Positions 33,462-42,030 of a stretch of DNA of 64,000 nt are shown in pieces. The position numbers and the translations under genes are program-made. Numbering within the stretch: the first letter of the stretch is position 1; every line of letters starts with the position of its first letter. A model generated the notes under the pieces. The model worked only from the letters and a program-made list of their open reading frames with translations. It was not told the origin of the DNA and did not search any database. The stretch lies in the NCBI GenBank assembly GCA_038235385.1, contig JBBSTY010000001.1, positions 62,001-126,000 of the forward strand, written 5' to 3'. The stretch is from JBBSTY01 sp038235385 (GTDB taxonomy: Bacteria; Actinomycetota; Acidimicrobiia; Acidimicrobiales; Acidimicrobilacustridaceae).

Positions 33462-34162
33462 CGAACGCCTGGCTCGATGCTGCGTTCGGCGAGCACCCGA
33501 GTGGGCACCGCTTCGGGGACGAGCCCGACCGCGAGCACGACCCGGAGCGAGGGATCGAGTGCGTGCCACAGACGTCCGGCGACATCGGTGCCCGGACCGC
33601 CCGCATCGAAGTGTCGGGGCTCGGCGTCGGCCACGACGTCGGTCGGTGTGCCCCCGTAGGTGTGGATCAGCACGCCGGCGCCCACGACGACATCGATCGC
33701 ATCGAGGCGGCGTTCGACACCCGTCGCCGTGGCCCGCACCGAGATGACCTGGATCGGCGCAGGGACCTCGGTCGTCACACCCTGCACCGCCGCCGACGCG
33801 ATCACGGCGATTCGGGGGGTGAGGATCGGTGGGTCGGGTTCCGGATCGATCTGCTCGACGAGGGCGGCGATGTCGCCGGTGTCGTGGAGCACCTCGGCCA
33901 GGCGGTCGACGTGGTCGCCGTTCCCGACGACGAGGTGGTGCCCGACGACCCGCACGCAGGAGTAGTGCCGAAGTGGATCGTGCCGGCCGGAGTGGGTCGC
34001 CACGACGGTGACGCGGTCCGCTTCGGCCTGTAGGATCCGCTGGCGGGAGGCGTCGCTGCGACCGCTGAGGAAGTAGATCCACTCCAGCCGGCCGTCGTGG
34101 TGGCGATGCACGGCGACGCCGCGACCGGGGTAGCCGGGAAGGTCGAAGCGCGGACCGCTCAT
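33458..34162 (-). CDS. IMP cyclohydrolase-like protein (PurO-family Ntn fold)
   Basis: 234 residues. The N-terminal region LPGYPGRGVAVHRHHDGRLE followed by YFLSGRSDASRQRIL closely follows the YPGRG...MGRSxNSRNR pattern of IMP cyclohydrolase-like proteins (Pfam IMP_cyclohyd). Later blocks LRHYSCVRV, VVGNGDHVDRL and PRIAVIASAAV also fit. True members close FAICAR to IMP, the last purine step, but bacterial homologues like this are mostly untested. Eight bases separate it from the LCP gene; its stop overlaps the kinase start. Because a purine nucleotide step next to a kinase is plausible, nucleotide metabolism is the working idea. Confidence 0.7.
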   Translation of the reverse strand: MSGPRFDLPGYPGRGVAVHRHHDGRLEWIYFLSGRSDASRQRILQAEADRVTVVATHSGRHDPLRHYSCVRVVGHHLVVGNGDHVDRLAEVLHDTGDIAALVEQIDPEPDPPILTPRIAVIASAAVQGVTTEVPAPIQVISVRATATGVERRLDAIDVVVGAGVLIHTYGGTPTDVVADAEPRHFDAGGPGTDVAGRLWHALDPSLRVVLAVGLVPEAVPTRVLAERSIEPGVR

Positions 34163-34170
34163 GGGCTCTC

Positions 34171-35817
34171 CTACTGGTACTGGTCGATCAACGGCGCCGC
34201 TTCGGCCTGGTTCAGGTCGAGCACAGCGGCACCTCCCGACGTGGTGCGCGGCGTGACCGGCAGGGTGTCCGACGTCGGTTCGAAACCGCCACGGAACTGC
34301 CACCCCAGACGGAGCGCATCGAGGAAGTTCATGGCGTCGTCGAGCTTGAGGCCGATCGCCATGGCGTCGGAGATCCTGGAGATCTCGAGCGGGTTCTTGG
34401 TGGAGCTGACCCGGGTGAGCAGCGACGACAGGAACGCCCGCTGCCTCGCCACCCGGCCGAGGTCCGAGAGCGGGTCCTCGACCCACACGTCGTTCTCCAG
34501 CTCCTCGAAGTGCCGCGAGCGCACGTAGGCGAGGGCCTGCGTGCCATCGAGGTGTTGCACGCCGGCTTCGTCGACCACCAGGCCCGAAGCCGTGTCCCGT
34601 GACGGGAACTCGAAGGTGACGTCGATGCCTCCCACCGCATCGACCAGCTGACCGAAGCTGACGAAGTTGATCTCGACGTAGTGGTGCACCGGGATGCCCA
34701 GGTTCTGGACCGCGAGGATCAGGTTGGCCGGACCGGCGTTGTAGGTGGAGTTGATCCGCCCGAGCTGACCGGTCGCAGGATCGGTGACCCAGAGGTCGCG
34801 TGGGATCGAGAGGAGCGACTGCTCCGAACCGTCGACTCGCAGCACCATGATCGAGTCGGTGCGGGCGCCGGTCGCTCCCCCGCCGCCGATGAAGGCCTCG
34901 GCGTTGGGGTCGCCCGGGTTGATGCCCTCCCGGGAGTCGGTTCCGACGACGAGGAAGTTCGTGGCCGAGCCCGTGACCGGCGAGAGCACCGACGCCACCG
35001 GGACCCGTGGGATCTGGGAGAACTTCATCCACCCGAACGTGAACATCCCGGCGATCAGCAGCAGCGGGACGAGCACGCATGCCAGCAGGATCGTGCGTCC
35101 GCGTCGACGGCGGCGCGCTCGCGGCGGTGCTGACACCCGCCGGGCGGCTTGTCGCGGTTGTTGGTACGGCGCCGGGGCGTACGGCGCCGGTGGAGCGGCA
35201 GGCGGGCGAGCGGCTGGCGCGACGACTGGTCGCGGTCCTGGTGCGCGTGCCGCGGCGGATGGCGGTGGGGCGGGAGCGGATCCGCCATCGATCACGACGT
35301 GGCGCTTGGCGGTGCCGGCGCCGACGACGCCCTGGCCCCACCGGCTCGCGTCGTCGACCGATGGCGCACGCGGGGCGACCATGGTGGGATCGACCACCGG
35401 TGGGGATGGCGGCGGTGCCGCGATGCCGGCCACCTGGCGCGCCGGTGCGGGCGGCTGCGGTGCAGGAGGTGGAGGTGGAGCAGATGCAGGGCTCGCCGGA
35501 GCAGGAGGCGGCGCAGGAGGCGAAGGCGGCGCAGGTGGCGCAGGTGGGTTCGAACGGGGCTCGGGGGCTCCTCGCCCCCCTGACACCTGGCTGGAGCGCA
35601 CGAACCCGCCGGCCCGGTGGTCCCAGACGAGCGGATCGTCGTTCATCGAGGGCAGCTGCTGGAGCCGGTCCCACACATCGGACGCGTCGCCGGGTGGGCG
35701 CGGCGGTTCGCCGGAGGCACTCATCGTCGGGACCGGCGGGGGGACGACCTGGGGGACGGGAGCACGGCGATCATCGTGGGCCGATGATAGGAGCGGGCTC
35801 GGCGGTTGCTGCGGCAC
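34171..35817 (-). CDS. LytR-CpsA-Psr (LCP) family cell-wall glycopolymer transferase
   Basis: 548 residues if the GTG at 35817 is used, supported by AGGA five bases upstream; an ATG at 35724 is the alternative. The first about 235 residues are a proline/alanine-rich cytoplasmic tail ending in RRRRRGRTILLACVLVPLLLI, a single membrane helix. The LCP domain follows: NFLVVGTDSREG, ARTDSIMVLRV, LLSIPRDLWV, the RINSTY block, VDAVGGIDVTF, LDGTQALAYVRSRHF and GRVARQRAFL, with conserved Asp and Arg residues for pyrophosphate binding. LCP enzymes attach undecaprenyl-linked glycopolymers such as arabinogalactan to peptidoglycan. Confidence 0.92.
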   Translation of the reverse strand: MPQQPPSPLLSSAHDDRRAPVPQVVPPPVPTMSASGEPPRPPGDASDVWDRLQQLPSMNDDPLVWDHRAGGFVRSSQVSGGRGAPEPRSNPPAPPAPPSPPAPPPAPASPASAPPPPPAPQPPAPARQVAGIAAPPPSPPVVDPTMVAPRAPSVDDASRWGQGVVGAGTAKRHVVIDGGSAPAPPPSAAARAPGPRPVVAPAARPPAAPPAPYAPAPYQQPRQAARRVSAPPRARRRRRGRTILLACVLVPLLLIAGMFTFGWMKFSQIPRVPVASVLSPVTGSATNFLVVGTDSREGINPGDPNAEAFIGGGGATGARTDSIMVLRVDGSEQSLLSIPRDLWVTDPATGQLGRINSTYNAGPANLILAVQNLGIPVHHYVEINFVSFGQLVDAVGGIDVTFEFPSRDTASGLVVDEAGVQHLDGTQALAYVRSRHFEELENDVWVEDPLSDLGRVARQRAFLSSLLTRVSSTKNPLEISRISDAMAIGLKLDDAMNFLDALRLGWQFRGGFEPTSDTLPVTPRTTSGGAAVLDLNQAEAAPLIDQYQ

Positions 35818-35936
35818 ACCGGTCCTGACCCACCGATCCGCTTGCGCTTACGCCTCGCCGTCGTCCGTCGCCTGCGCTCGTGGCGAGCCGGAGCGGGTTG
35901 CGTGCGCAGCGCCGTCCGCGTCGCCAGACTGGTCGA

Positions 35937-36251
35937 GTGCAGTTCAGCGCAGAGCTCCGTGATCTGGTCGCGAACGGGACGATCACCCTCTCCTACCGCC
36001 TCTGGTCGCGTGCGCAGGTGAAGGTCGGCGGTGTCTATCGCAGCGGGTCGGCGATGATCGACGTCGACGAGCTCGAGGTCGTCCCGTTCTCGTCGATCAC
36101 CGACGACGACCTGGTACGGACCGGCGAGACCGATCTCGAGTCCCTCCGCGCTCGTGCGGCGCACGCCGGACCGATCGACGACGACACGCTCGTGTTCCGC
36201 GTCGAGTTCCACGTCGTCGGATCACCGGGCGAGACGCGCTCGAGGTCGTGA
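35937..36251 (+). CDS. ASCH-domain-like small protein
   Basis: 104 residues from GTG 35937 (QFSAELRDLVANGTITLSYR). The short beta-rich pattern (FS..L...V..GT.T...R, RAQVKVGGVYRSGSAMIDVDEL, FSSITDDDLVRTGETDLESL) resembles ASCH/PUA-like domains, which bind RNA or modified bases. An upstream ATG at 35880 is in frame but adds only a basic, low-similarity stretch. It is divergent from the LCP gene. ASCH assignment is by pattern and moderate. Confidence 0.6.
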   Translation: MQFSAELRDLVANGTITLSYRLWSRAQVKVGGVYRSGSAMIDVDELEVVPFSSITDDDLVRTGETDLESLRARAAHAGPIDDDTLVFRVEFHVVGSPGETRSRS

Positions 36252-36292
36252 GCGGCGCGAGGCAACGCCTGCCCGCGCGACACCAGCCTGTC

Positions 36293-36340
36293 CTGTTCGC
36301 CTGTTCGCCTGTTCGCCTGTTCGCCTGTTCGCCTGCTCGG
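36293..36340. repeat. Octamer tandem array (CTGTTCGC)
   Basis: Five perfect CTGTTCGC units (36293-36332) plus a degenerate sixth (CTGCTCGG, 36333-36340). It lies in the 199-base gap between the ASCH gene and the DUF222-HNH gene, about 110 bases before the latter. Confidence 0.9.
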
Positions 36341-36450
36341 AGGCAATCGGCTGATTGCTCGAACCACGACCTCGATGCTCCACGCCGTGCCCTGGATTCC
36401 ATCAGAACCTTCTTCGCGACCGCGTCACACCCCCTGGGCACGATGGGGTG

Positions 36451-38163
36451 GTGAGTCGGATGCAGGAGCTGATCGTCGAGGTGGAGCGGTTGGTGGCCGA
36501 GGACCCCGCCGCGTCGGGTGATGATGAGCTGTGTGCCGATGTGCTCGATGCCGAGCGGCTCGGTGATCTGGTGGCCGTGGTCCAGTCCCGGCGGTTGGTG
36601 GAGCTCGAGGTGCGCAAGGCCACCGATGTGCGCTGGGGCATGTCGACGGGTCAGTGGCTGGCGCATCGAGCCCGCCTGCCTGTCGGGGTCACGCGGCGTC
36701 GGGTACGGGTGGCGCGGAGGTTGGGGTCGGGGTTCGCGGAAGTGGACGCGGCGTGGGCCGATGGCCGGTTGAACGCAGAGCACGTGCGGGTGTTGCACGA
36801 CGCCGCGAACGTGCGCATCGCCGATGAGATCGCGGCGCGGTTGTCGGAGCTCATCGGGTACGCGTCGTCGATGTCGTTCGCGCACTGGCGGATGTTGGTC
36901 CGAAACCTGGTGTGTCTGTTGGATCAGGACGGGGCGTTCGACCCGAACGACGAGCGCGAACGCAACCGGGCCAGCTTCCGTGACAACCCCGAGGGTGACG
37001 GGTCGCTGGTGGTGTCGTTCGACCGGGCCACGTACGCGTCGATCAGGCACCTCGTCGAGGCCCGCGCCGACCGTCTGTTCCGGGCCGAGCAGCGCGAGCG
37101 GGTGTCGACGCCGGATCTGCGGGTGTCGTCGCGGGCCACGCTGTTGGCCATGGCGTTGGTCGAGCTCGTGCGTGAGGGCGCCGCGTCCGATCCGTGTTCG
37201 ACGTCTGGCCCGGTCACCGAGGCCACCATCGTGTTCACCGAGGACGCCGAGCCGAGCGGCGACACCGTCGATGACACCGACCGTGCCCCGGTCGCCGACC
37301 GTGACCCTGTTGGTTCCGACGACGAGACCTCCGCCGGGCCGACGACCACGGTCGCGCCCGACGCCGCCCGGGAGGTGCCGTCTCGACCGGGCGCTGCTCG
37401 CCGCGACGAACGACCCGCCCACACGGGTGACGGTCCGCATCCCGATCGTTGCCGGACCCCCTCGGCGTCGCAGCCGGATCGATCGGTGTGGCGGGCCTGG
37501 ACCCTCGACGGACTCCTCCTCCCCGCCGATCCCGCACTCGCGGCGATGATCTGTGACGCCCAGGTCCGAGGCCTGGTCATCGACGGCGAAGGACGCCCGC
37601 TGCGGATGGGCCGGTCGGTTCGCTACGCCACCGCCGCCCAACGCGCCGCGCTCGGCGTCCGCGACGGCGGCTGCGTGTTCCCCGGCTGCGACTCGCCACC
37701 GTCGTGGTGCGACGCCCACCACGTCGTTCCGGTCGAGCGGTTCGGCACGACCGACATCGAGGTCCTCGCCCTGCTGTGCCGGCGCCACCACCGCATCACG
37801 CACCGCACGGGCTGGACCATGCACGCCACCGACGACCAGTGGTTCTGGTGGCGGACCCCCTCGGGCGACACCCTGTGGTCCCAACGCCACGGCCGCCAAC
37901 GCGCCGGACCCCCACCACCGGGCCCGGCCGCCTCCGAAACAACGGACGCGAGACCGATTCGACGAACCGGCACGTGTGGCCGTACCCACGTCACGGGACC
38001 CGACCGCACGATCTGGCTCGATGCCGACCCACCGCCCCGACACCGGATCAGCTGGCCCAACCGCAACGACCCCGCCGCCATCGGCTGGCGCCGTCACGCC
38101 ACCGACGAGCTCACCGGTCTCATCCGCACCGAGATGGAGCAATCCCGCCGCACCGAGTCGTGA
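36451..38163 (+). CDS. DUF222 plus HNH endonuclease domain protein
   Basis: About 570 residues. The N-terminal DUF222 region (VVQSRRLVELEVRKATDVRW, HRARLPVGVTRRRVRVAR, GRLNAEHVRVLHDAA) is followed by an acidic, Thr/Asp/Pro-rich linker (about 260-345) and a C-terminal HNH domain: CVFPGCDSPPSWCDAHHVVP then LLCRRHHRITH, with zinc cysteines and the HH...H catalytic core. Such proteins are abundant in actinobacteria and linked to mobile or selfish behaviour, though their role is unproven. GTG 36451 and ATG 36460 are both possible starts. A basic, Pro/Arg-rich tail follows the HNH domain. Confidence 0.9.
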   Translation: MSRMQELIVEVERLVAEDPAASGDDELCADVLDAERLGDLVAVVQSRRLVELEVRKATDVRWGMSTGQWLAHRARLPVGVTRRRVRVARRLGSGFAEVDAAWADGRLNAEHVRVLHDAANVRIADEIAARLSELIGYASSMSFAHWRMLVRNLVCLLDQDGAFDPNDERERNRASFRDNPEGDGSLVVSFDRATYASIRHLVEARADRLFRAEQRERVSTPDLRVSSRATLLAMALVELVREGAASDPCSTSGPVTEATIVFTEDAEPSGDTVDDTDRAPVADRDPVGSDDETSAGPTTTVAPDAAREVPSRPGAARRDERPAHTGDGPHPDRCRTPSASQPDRSVWRAWTLDGLLLPADPALAAMICDAQVRGLVIDGEGRPLRMGRSVRYATAAQRAALGVRDGGCVFPGCDSPPSWCDAHHVVPVERFGTTDIEVLALLCRRHHRITHRTGWTMHATDDQWFWWRTPSGDTLWSQRHGRQRAGPPPPGPAASETTDARPIRRTGTCGRTHVTGPDRTIWLDADPPPRHRISWPNRNDPAAIGWRRHATDELTGLIRTEMEQSRRTES

Positions 38164-38229
38164 ACCCCAACGGCGTGAACCCGGCTGCGTCAACCCGCCG
38201 CGGCGTGGCTGTCCGTCGGGTCGGCGGAC

Positions 38230-39837
38230 TCAGACGGTCGGGACGATGATGCTGACCGACATCGGCGGCATCGTGTAGTTGAAGGCGTTGACCCCGACCG
38301 TGCTGATGTCGGCCTGGCGCACGATGTTGGCCCCACCGGACTGGGTGATCGTGTACACCCGAGCACCGGTGAAGACCGCCGAGCAGGCCACCGTGATGCC
38401 GGCCGTGGTGGCTGTCGCCGACTTGTTGATCGCGGCGATCGTCACCGCCGTGGTGTCGGCGCTCGTGGAGCTCGCGTACACGGTGGCCTTGGCGACATCG
38501 CTCGATGTCGCCGGGATCGACTGGTCGCCGAACGATCCGCCTGCGCCGTCGTAGTTCCGGTAGGCCCGGAACGCCGCGTAGGCGTAGCGCTCGTCACCGT
38601 TGAGCTCCCACAGGTTCGCCAAGCCGACACCCTCGCGTCCGTAGATGCCGAGCACGTCGGCGGAGGCCACCGCGCCACTGATGTGGTTGCCGCCGCCGTA
38701 GTTCCACTCGGTGAACGCCAGCTCGGTTCCCGGGTAGTTGGCATCGATGCGCTCCCTGGTCCTCGGGATCAGACGGATCGGCCCGTAGCCGTAGTTGCCG
38801 GGGTCGCTGATCCAGCTGCTCTCGGCGTAGGTCGCGTCCCACAGCGAGCGGGGTGCCTGCACCCGGGCGGAGACGACAGCGGCGCTGGTGTCGTTGCCGG
38901 TGATTCGGGTACCGCCGCCCGTCGCCTCGGGGTACCAGTGCAGGTCGAGGTAGTCGACGAGGCGCTTGCCCGCCGCGGTGTCTGCGGCTTCCATCTGCTG
39001 GAGGTAGAAGTCGAGGAAGTTCCGGTTGGCGTTGTCGGGCGCACCCTGCAACCGCTCGAAGCCGTAGAAGCCGTAGTTGACCGGACCGGCCACCTTCGCG
39101 GTTGGCCACACACCCTTGATCGCCGTCGCGTAGTCGACGTTCCGTTGCGCCAGCTCGGCGTAGGTGACTGGGTTCGGGTGGACCTCGGCGTGGGTCGACC
39201 TCCAGAGATCGGGTTCGTTGTCGAGCGAGAAGAGGATCTGGGCGTCGCTCTGGTTGACCTTCAACCAGTTGACGAACTCATCCTGGTACACGTAGCCATC
39301 CGTGCCATCGGGCGTGGTGGACAACGCCGACCCCTTGGTGGCCCGGTTCTGCTTGAAGCGGGTCTGGAGGTAGTTCGGTCCGGAGTTGCGCACGTCGCAG
39401 CCGCCGTTCTTGTCCGCCGACACGTAGTCGACGATGGGGACGGTGACGAGCACCGCCGCTCCACTCGCCTTCGCCGCTTGGACGCCGGGCCGAACTGCTT
39501 CACCCGGGGTGTTCGACGCCGAGAGGAACTCGTCGTTCTGGAAGCACCAGTCACTCCCGGCGTTCGAGGCGTTGTTCTCCCAGTTGTACGCCGTCCATCG
39601 GTTGCCACCCATCCGCACGATCGACTGGCGGTTGGTCGCGAGATCGCGAGATCCGTTGGTGCCGTAGATGAACGGCGAGATCCCGTGACGAGGTGCCGCC
39701 GGGGCGGCATCGATCGTGAGGCGGACATCCGCAGCACCGGGATCGCCGGGCGTGAGCCCGCACCCCGACAGGGCCACGAGCACGACCAGGGCGATGACCG
39801 CAGCGGCGAAGCGGCGGCGAGACGTGACCCTGAACAT
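38230..39837 (-). CDS. Glycoside hydrolase family 44-type lipoprotein
   Basis: 535 residues from ATG 39837 with GGGGG five bases before the AGGA-ATG. The signal sequence ends LVALSGC, a lipobox. The mature protein begins near ISPFIYGTNGSRDLATNR and MGGNRWTAYNWENNASNAG, the GH44 start; the acid/base Glu lies in LFSLDNEPDLW and the nucleophile Glu in ELAFTEWNYGGGNHISG. A C-terminal beta domain (from about 450) completes the fold. GH44 enzymes cleave beta-1,4-glucans and xyloglucan in endo fashion. No carbohydrate-binding module is present. Presumably degrades plant or algal polysaccharide at the cell surface. Confidence 0.9.
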   Translation of the reverse strand: MFRVTSRRRFAAAVIALVVLVALSGCGLTPGDPGAADVRLTIDAAPAAPRHGISPFIYGTNGSRDLATNRQSIVRMGGNRWTAYNWENNASNAGSDWCFQNDEFLSASNTPGEAVRPGVQAAKASGAAVLVTVPIVDYVSADKNGGCDVRNSGPNYLQTRFKQNRATKGSALSTTPDGTDGYVYQDEFVNWLKVNQSDAQILFSLDNEPDLWRSTHAEVHPNPVTYAELAQRNVDYATAIKGVWPTAKVAGPVNYGFYGFERLQGAPDNANRNFLDFYLQQMEAADTAAGKRLVDYLDLHWYPEATGGGTRITGNDTSAAVVSARVQAPRSLWDATYAESSWISDPGNYGYGPIRLIPRTRERIDANYPGTELAFTEWNYGGGNHISGAVASADVLGIYGREGVGLANLWELNGDERYAYAAFRAYRNYDGAGGSFGDQSIPATSSDVAKATVYASSTSADTTAVTIAAINKSATATTAGITVACSAVFTGARVYTITQSGGANIVRQADISTVGVNAFNYTMPPMSVSIIVPTV

Positions 39838-39998
39838 TCCTACCCCCGGTGACGCACTCGGATGGCCGTGACTCGACGTGGCGCCCCGGCCTGTGGAACC
39901 AGCAGGATGATCGACGTCGCGGCGGTTCCACTTGAGCGTCGACATCGGGCGTGCGCCGCTGGCCCATCCCCTCGAACCCGACCGGCACGATCTCGACC

Positions 39999-41240
39999 AT
40001 GATTCGACGCGTGACCGATGCCATCGCCCAACCGCTGGAGCATCGCTCGCTCTACGCCGCGTTCGATCGCTACCCCTCGAGCAAGGGGGCCGCCGTCCAC
40101 ATAGCGGAGTGGGCCGACGAGCTGTTCGACGCGTTCGATGGCGGGATCCTGCACGTGCTCGGCGGCGGTGAGCTGCCCACCTACCAGCTCGAACCCGCCC
40201 AGAGCTCGCGCGGGCCGGTCGAGATCATCCGCTTCGGCGATCAGATCCCGAACCTGATGGATCGGATCGAGGCCTACCGTCGCCAGCTCGCATCCGTCCT
40301 CGCCGCGCACCGGGACACGATCGAGGTGATGCACGTGCGCGACCCGTGGGGAGCGGGCGTCGCGCTCGCCGATCCCGCACGGCGACACCGGGTCGTCTTC
40401 GAGGTCAACGGTCTTCCCTCAATCGAGCTGCCCTACCGGTACCGACGCCTCGGGGAGGCGACGCTCGCCAAGTTCGCCGAGCTGGAGCACCGTTGCCTGC
40501 GCGATGCCGATCGGATCATCGTCCCGTCGCGGGTGCTCGAGCAACGGGTCGTCCGATCCGGGGCCGATCCCGGCAAGGTGCATGTGATCCGAAACGGTGC
40601 GCGGGTCCTCTCGGTCGAGCCGCCACGTCCCGACGGCGCCCCCGATCGCTACCTCGTCTACGTCGGGGCGCTCCAGGCCTGGCAGGGCATCGAGACGCTG
40701 TTGCGGGCGTTCGCCCGTCTGCGCGACATCGACGAGCTCCGGCTCGTCATCTGCGCATCGACGCCACCGCGGACGGCCCGGGCGTACCGACGTCTGGCCA
40801 CCCGACTCGAGATCGACGATCGGGTCGACTGGCACCATCGCCTGCCGCACGAGGAGGTCGCCGGCTGGCTCGCACACGCAGAGGCATCGCTCGCGCCCCT
40901 GGTCGACTGCTCACGCAACGTCGACCAGGGGTGCTGCCCCCTCAAGATCCTCGAGTCGATGGCGGCGGGAACGCCCGTGATCGCATCGGATCTCGCCGTG
41001 GTGCGCGAGCTGGTCAGCGACGGTGAGCACGGCCGCCTCGTTCCCGCCGATCGGCCCGCCGACCTGGCGCGAGCGGTCCGCATCGTCCTCGAGTACCCCG
41101 ATCGCGCCGCGGAGATGGGTGCAGCAGCGAAGCACCACGTCGCTTCCTCGCTCTCGTGGCCGCACAGCCGCACCGCTCTTCGATCGGTCTACGACGAGCT
41201 CGCCATCGCGTTCCCGTCATCGCCCGACGACGAGCGCTAG
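39999..41240 (+). CDS. Glycosyltransferase family 4 (GT-B fold)
   Basis: 413 residues. N-terminal acceptor domain contains SSKGAAVHIAEWADEL and VMHVRDPWGAGVAL; C-terminal donor domain has VIRNGARVL, YLVYVGALQAWQGIETLLRAF, the DDRVDWHHRLPHEEVAGWLA segment and LKILESMAAGTPVIASD with the E-x7-E-type glutamate. Typical of GT4 retaining sugar transferases using nucleotide sugars on the cytoplasmic side. First of a six-gene plus-strand operon (39999-45685) with gaps of 10 bases or less or overlaps. Divergent from the GH44 gene. Confidence 0.9.
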   Translation: MIRRVTDAIAQPLEHRSLYAAFDRYPSSKGAAVHIAEWADELFDAFDGGILHVLGGGELPTYQLEPAQSSRGPVEIIRFGDQIPNLMDRIEAYRRQLASVLAAHRDTIEVMHVRDPWGAGVALADPARRHRVVFEVNGLPSIELPYRYRRLGEATLAKFAELEHRCLRDADRIIVPSRVLEQRVVRSGADPGKVHVIRNGARVLSVEPPRPDGAPDRYLVYVGALQAWQGIETLLRAFARLRDIDELRLVICASTPPRTARAYRRLATRLEIDDRVDWHHRLPHEEVAGWLAHAEASLAPLVDCSRNVDQGCCPLKILESMAAGTPVIASDLAVVRELVSDGEHGRLVPADRPADLARAVRIVLEYPDRAAEMGAAAKHHVASSLSWPHSRTALRSVYDELAIAFPSSPDDER

Positions 41241-41243
41241 CGT
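41238..41243 (+). promoter_or_regulatory. Candidate leaderless -10 element (TAGCGT)
   Basis: TAGCGT, whose first three bases are the stop of the preceding gene, ends seven bases before ATG 41251. Confidence 0.3.
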
Positions 41244-41250
41244 TCGCTCC

Positions 41251-42030
41251 ATGTTCGGGCGGAAGGAGAAGGCAGCGATGGCCGCGCTGCCGGCCCAGCA
41301 CCGGGCCCTCGCCGCCGACCATGCGCTCGCGGTGGCCCAGACCCCCGCCCAGTGGGACGAGCTGTTCGCCAGCCTGGCGCACCACGACCAGCTGGTCCGA
41401 CGCCACGAGATCCCGCGTCGCACCACCGAGATCCTTCTGCCGCTCGTGCGGGTGCTGAGCCAGGACGTCGAACCCGATGCCGTCATCGGTGTCACCACCG
41501 ACCTCCGGGGCCCCGACGTGGCCGGCAAGCTGCATCCCGGCCGCTCGTTGGCCCCGGTCCCACCCGTCACCAGGATCGACGAGACGGTCTCGTGGGATCC
41601 GTGGTTGGTGGTGAGCGCAGATCTGCGCAACGGCGCACATCTCGATCTCACGGTCGTCGACGTGGGTCGCATCCAGAAGCTGCGGAAGCGATCGGCGAGC
41701 GGCAAGACCAAGTTCAAGACCAAGCGCAAGAGCAGCCAGCGCATCACGGCGACGCTGCGAACCGCCAAGCACGCCGTGGTCGTTCCCCCAGCGCCGTCGG
41801 CCGCGACGTCCTGGCTGCGGGTGAGCTCCCGGGAGAAGGGCGACCGCCACCTCGTCGTCGCCAAGGCCACGTTCCCGGTCGCGGCCGACCAGCCGGCGGG
41901 CTGGCAGCTGCACATGATCATGGTGACCTTGGCCGAGCTGTTCCGCTGGGTGCCGGAGCCAGATGCAGATGCAGATGCAGGTGCCGATGCGGTGTCGGGC
42001 TCCGGCCCGAGCGTGGGTGGTCCGGAGTGA
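41251..42030 (+). CDS. Hypothetical protein in a glycosyltransferase operon
   Basis: 259 residues, soluble. A basic central stretch (RIQKLRKRSASGKTKFKTKRK) lies between two strand-rich regions, and the C-terminal tail is an acidic DADADAGADA run encoded by GATGCA-like hexamers. N-terminal region QTPAQWDELFASLAHHDQL has a helical look. I do not recognise a family. Ten bases after the GT4 stop and overlapping the next gene by four bases (GTGA), so it belongs to the operon. The basic stretch could bind polyanions, which is speculation. Confidence 0.65.
   Translation: MFGRKEKAAMAALPAQHRALAADHALAVAQTPAQWDELFASLAHHDQLVRRHEIPRRTTEILLPLVRVLSQDVEPDAVIGVTTDLRGPDVAGKLHPGRSLAPVPPVTRIDETVSWDPWLVVSADLRNGAHLDLTVVDVGRIQKLRKRSASGKTKFKTKRKSSQRITATLRTAKHAVVVPPAPSAATSWLRVSSREKGDRHLVVAKATFPVAADQPAGWQLHMIMVTLAELFRWVPEPDADADAGADAVSGSGPSVGGPE

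Noticed and set aside
35724..35817. Use of the internal ATG as the only start of the LCP protein
   Set aside because: Kept as an alternative, but the GTG at 35817 has a well-spaced AGGA whereas the ATG has no ribosome site.
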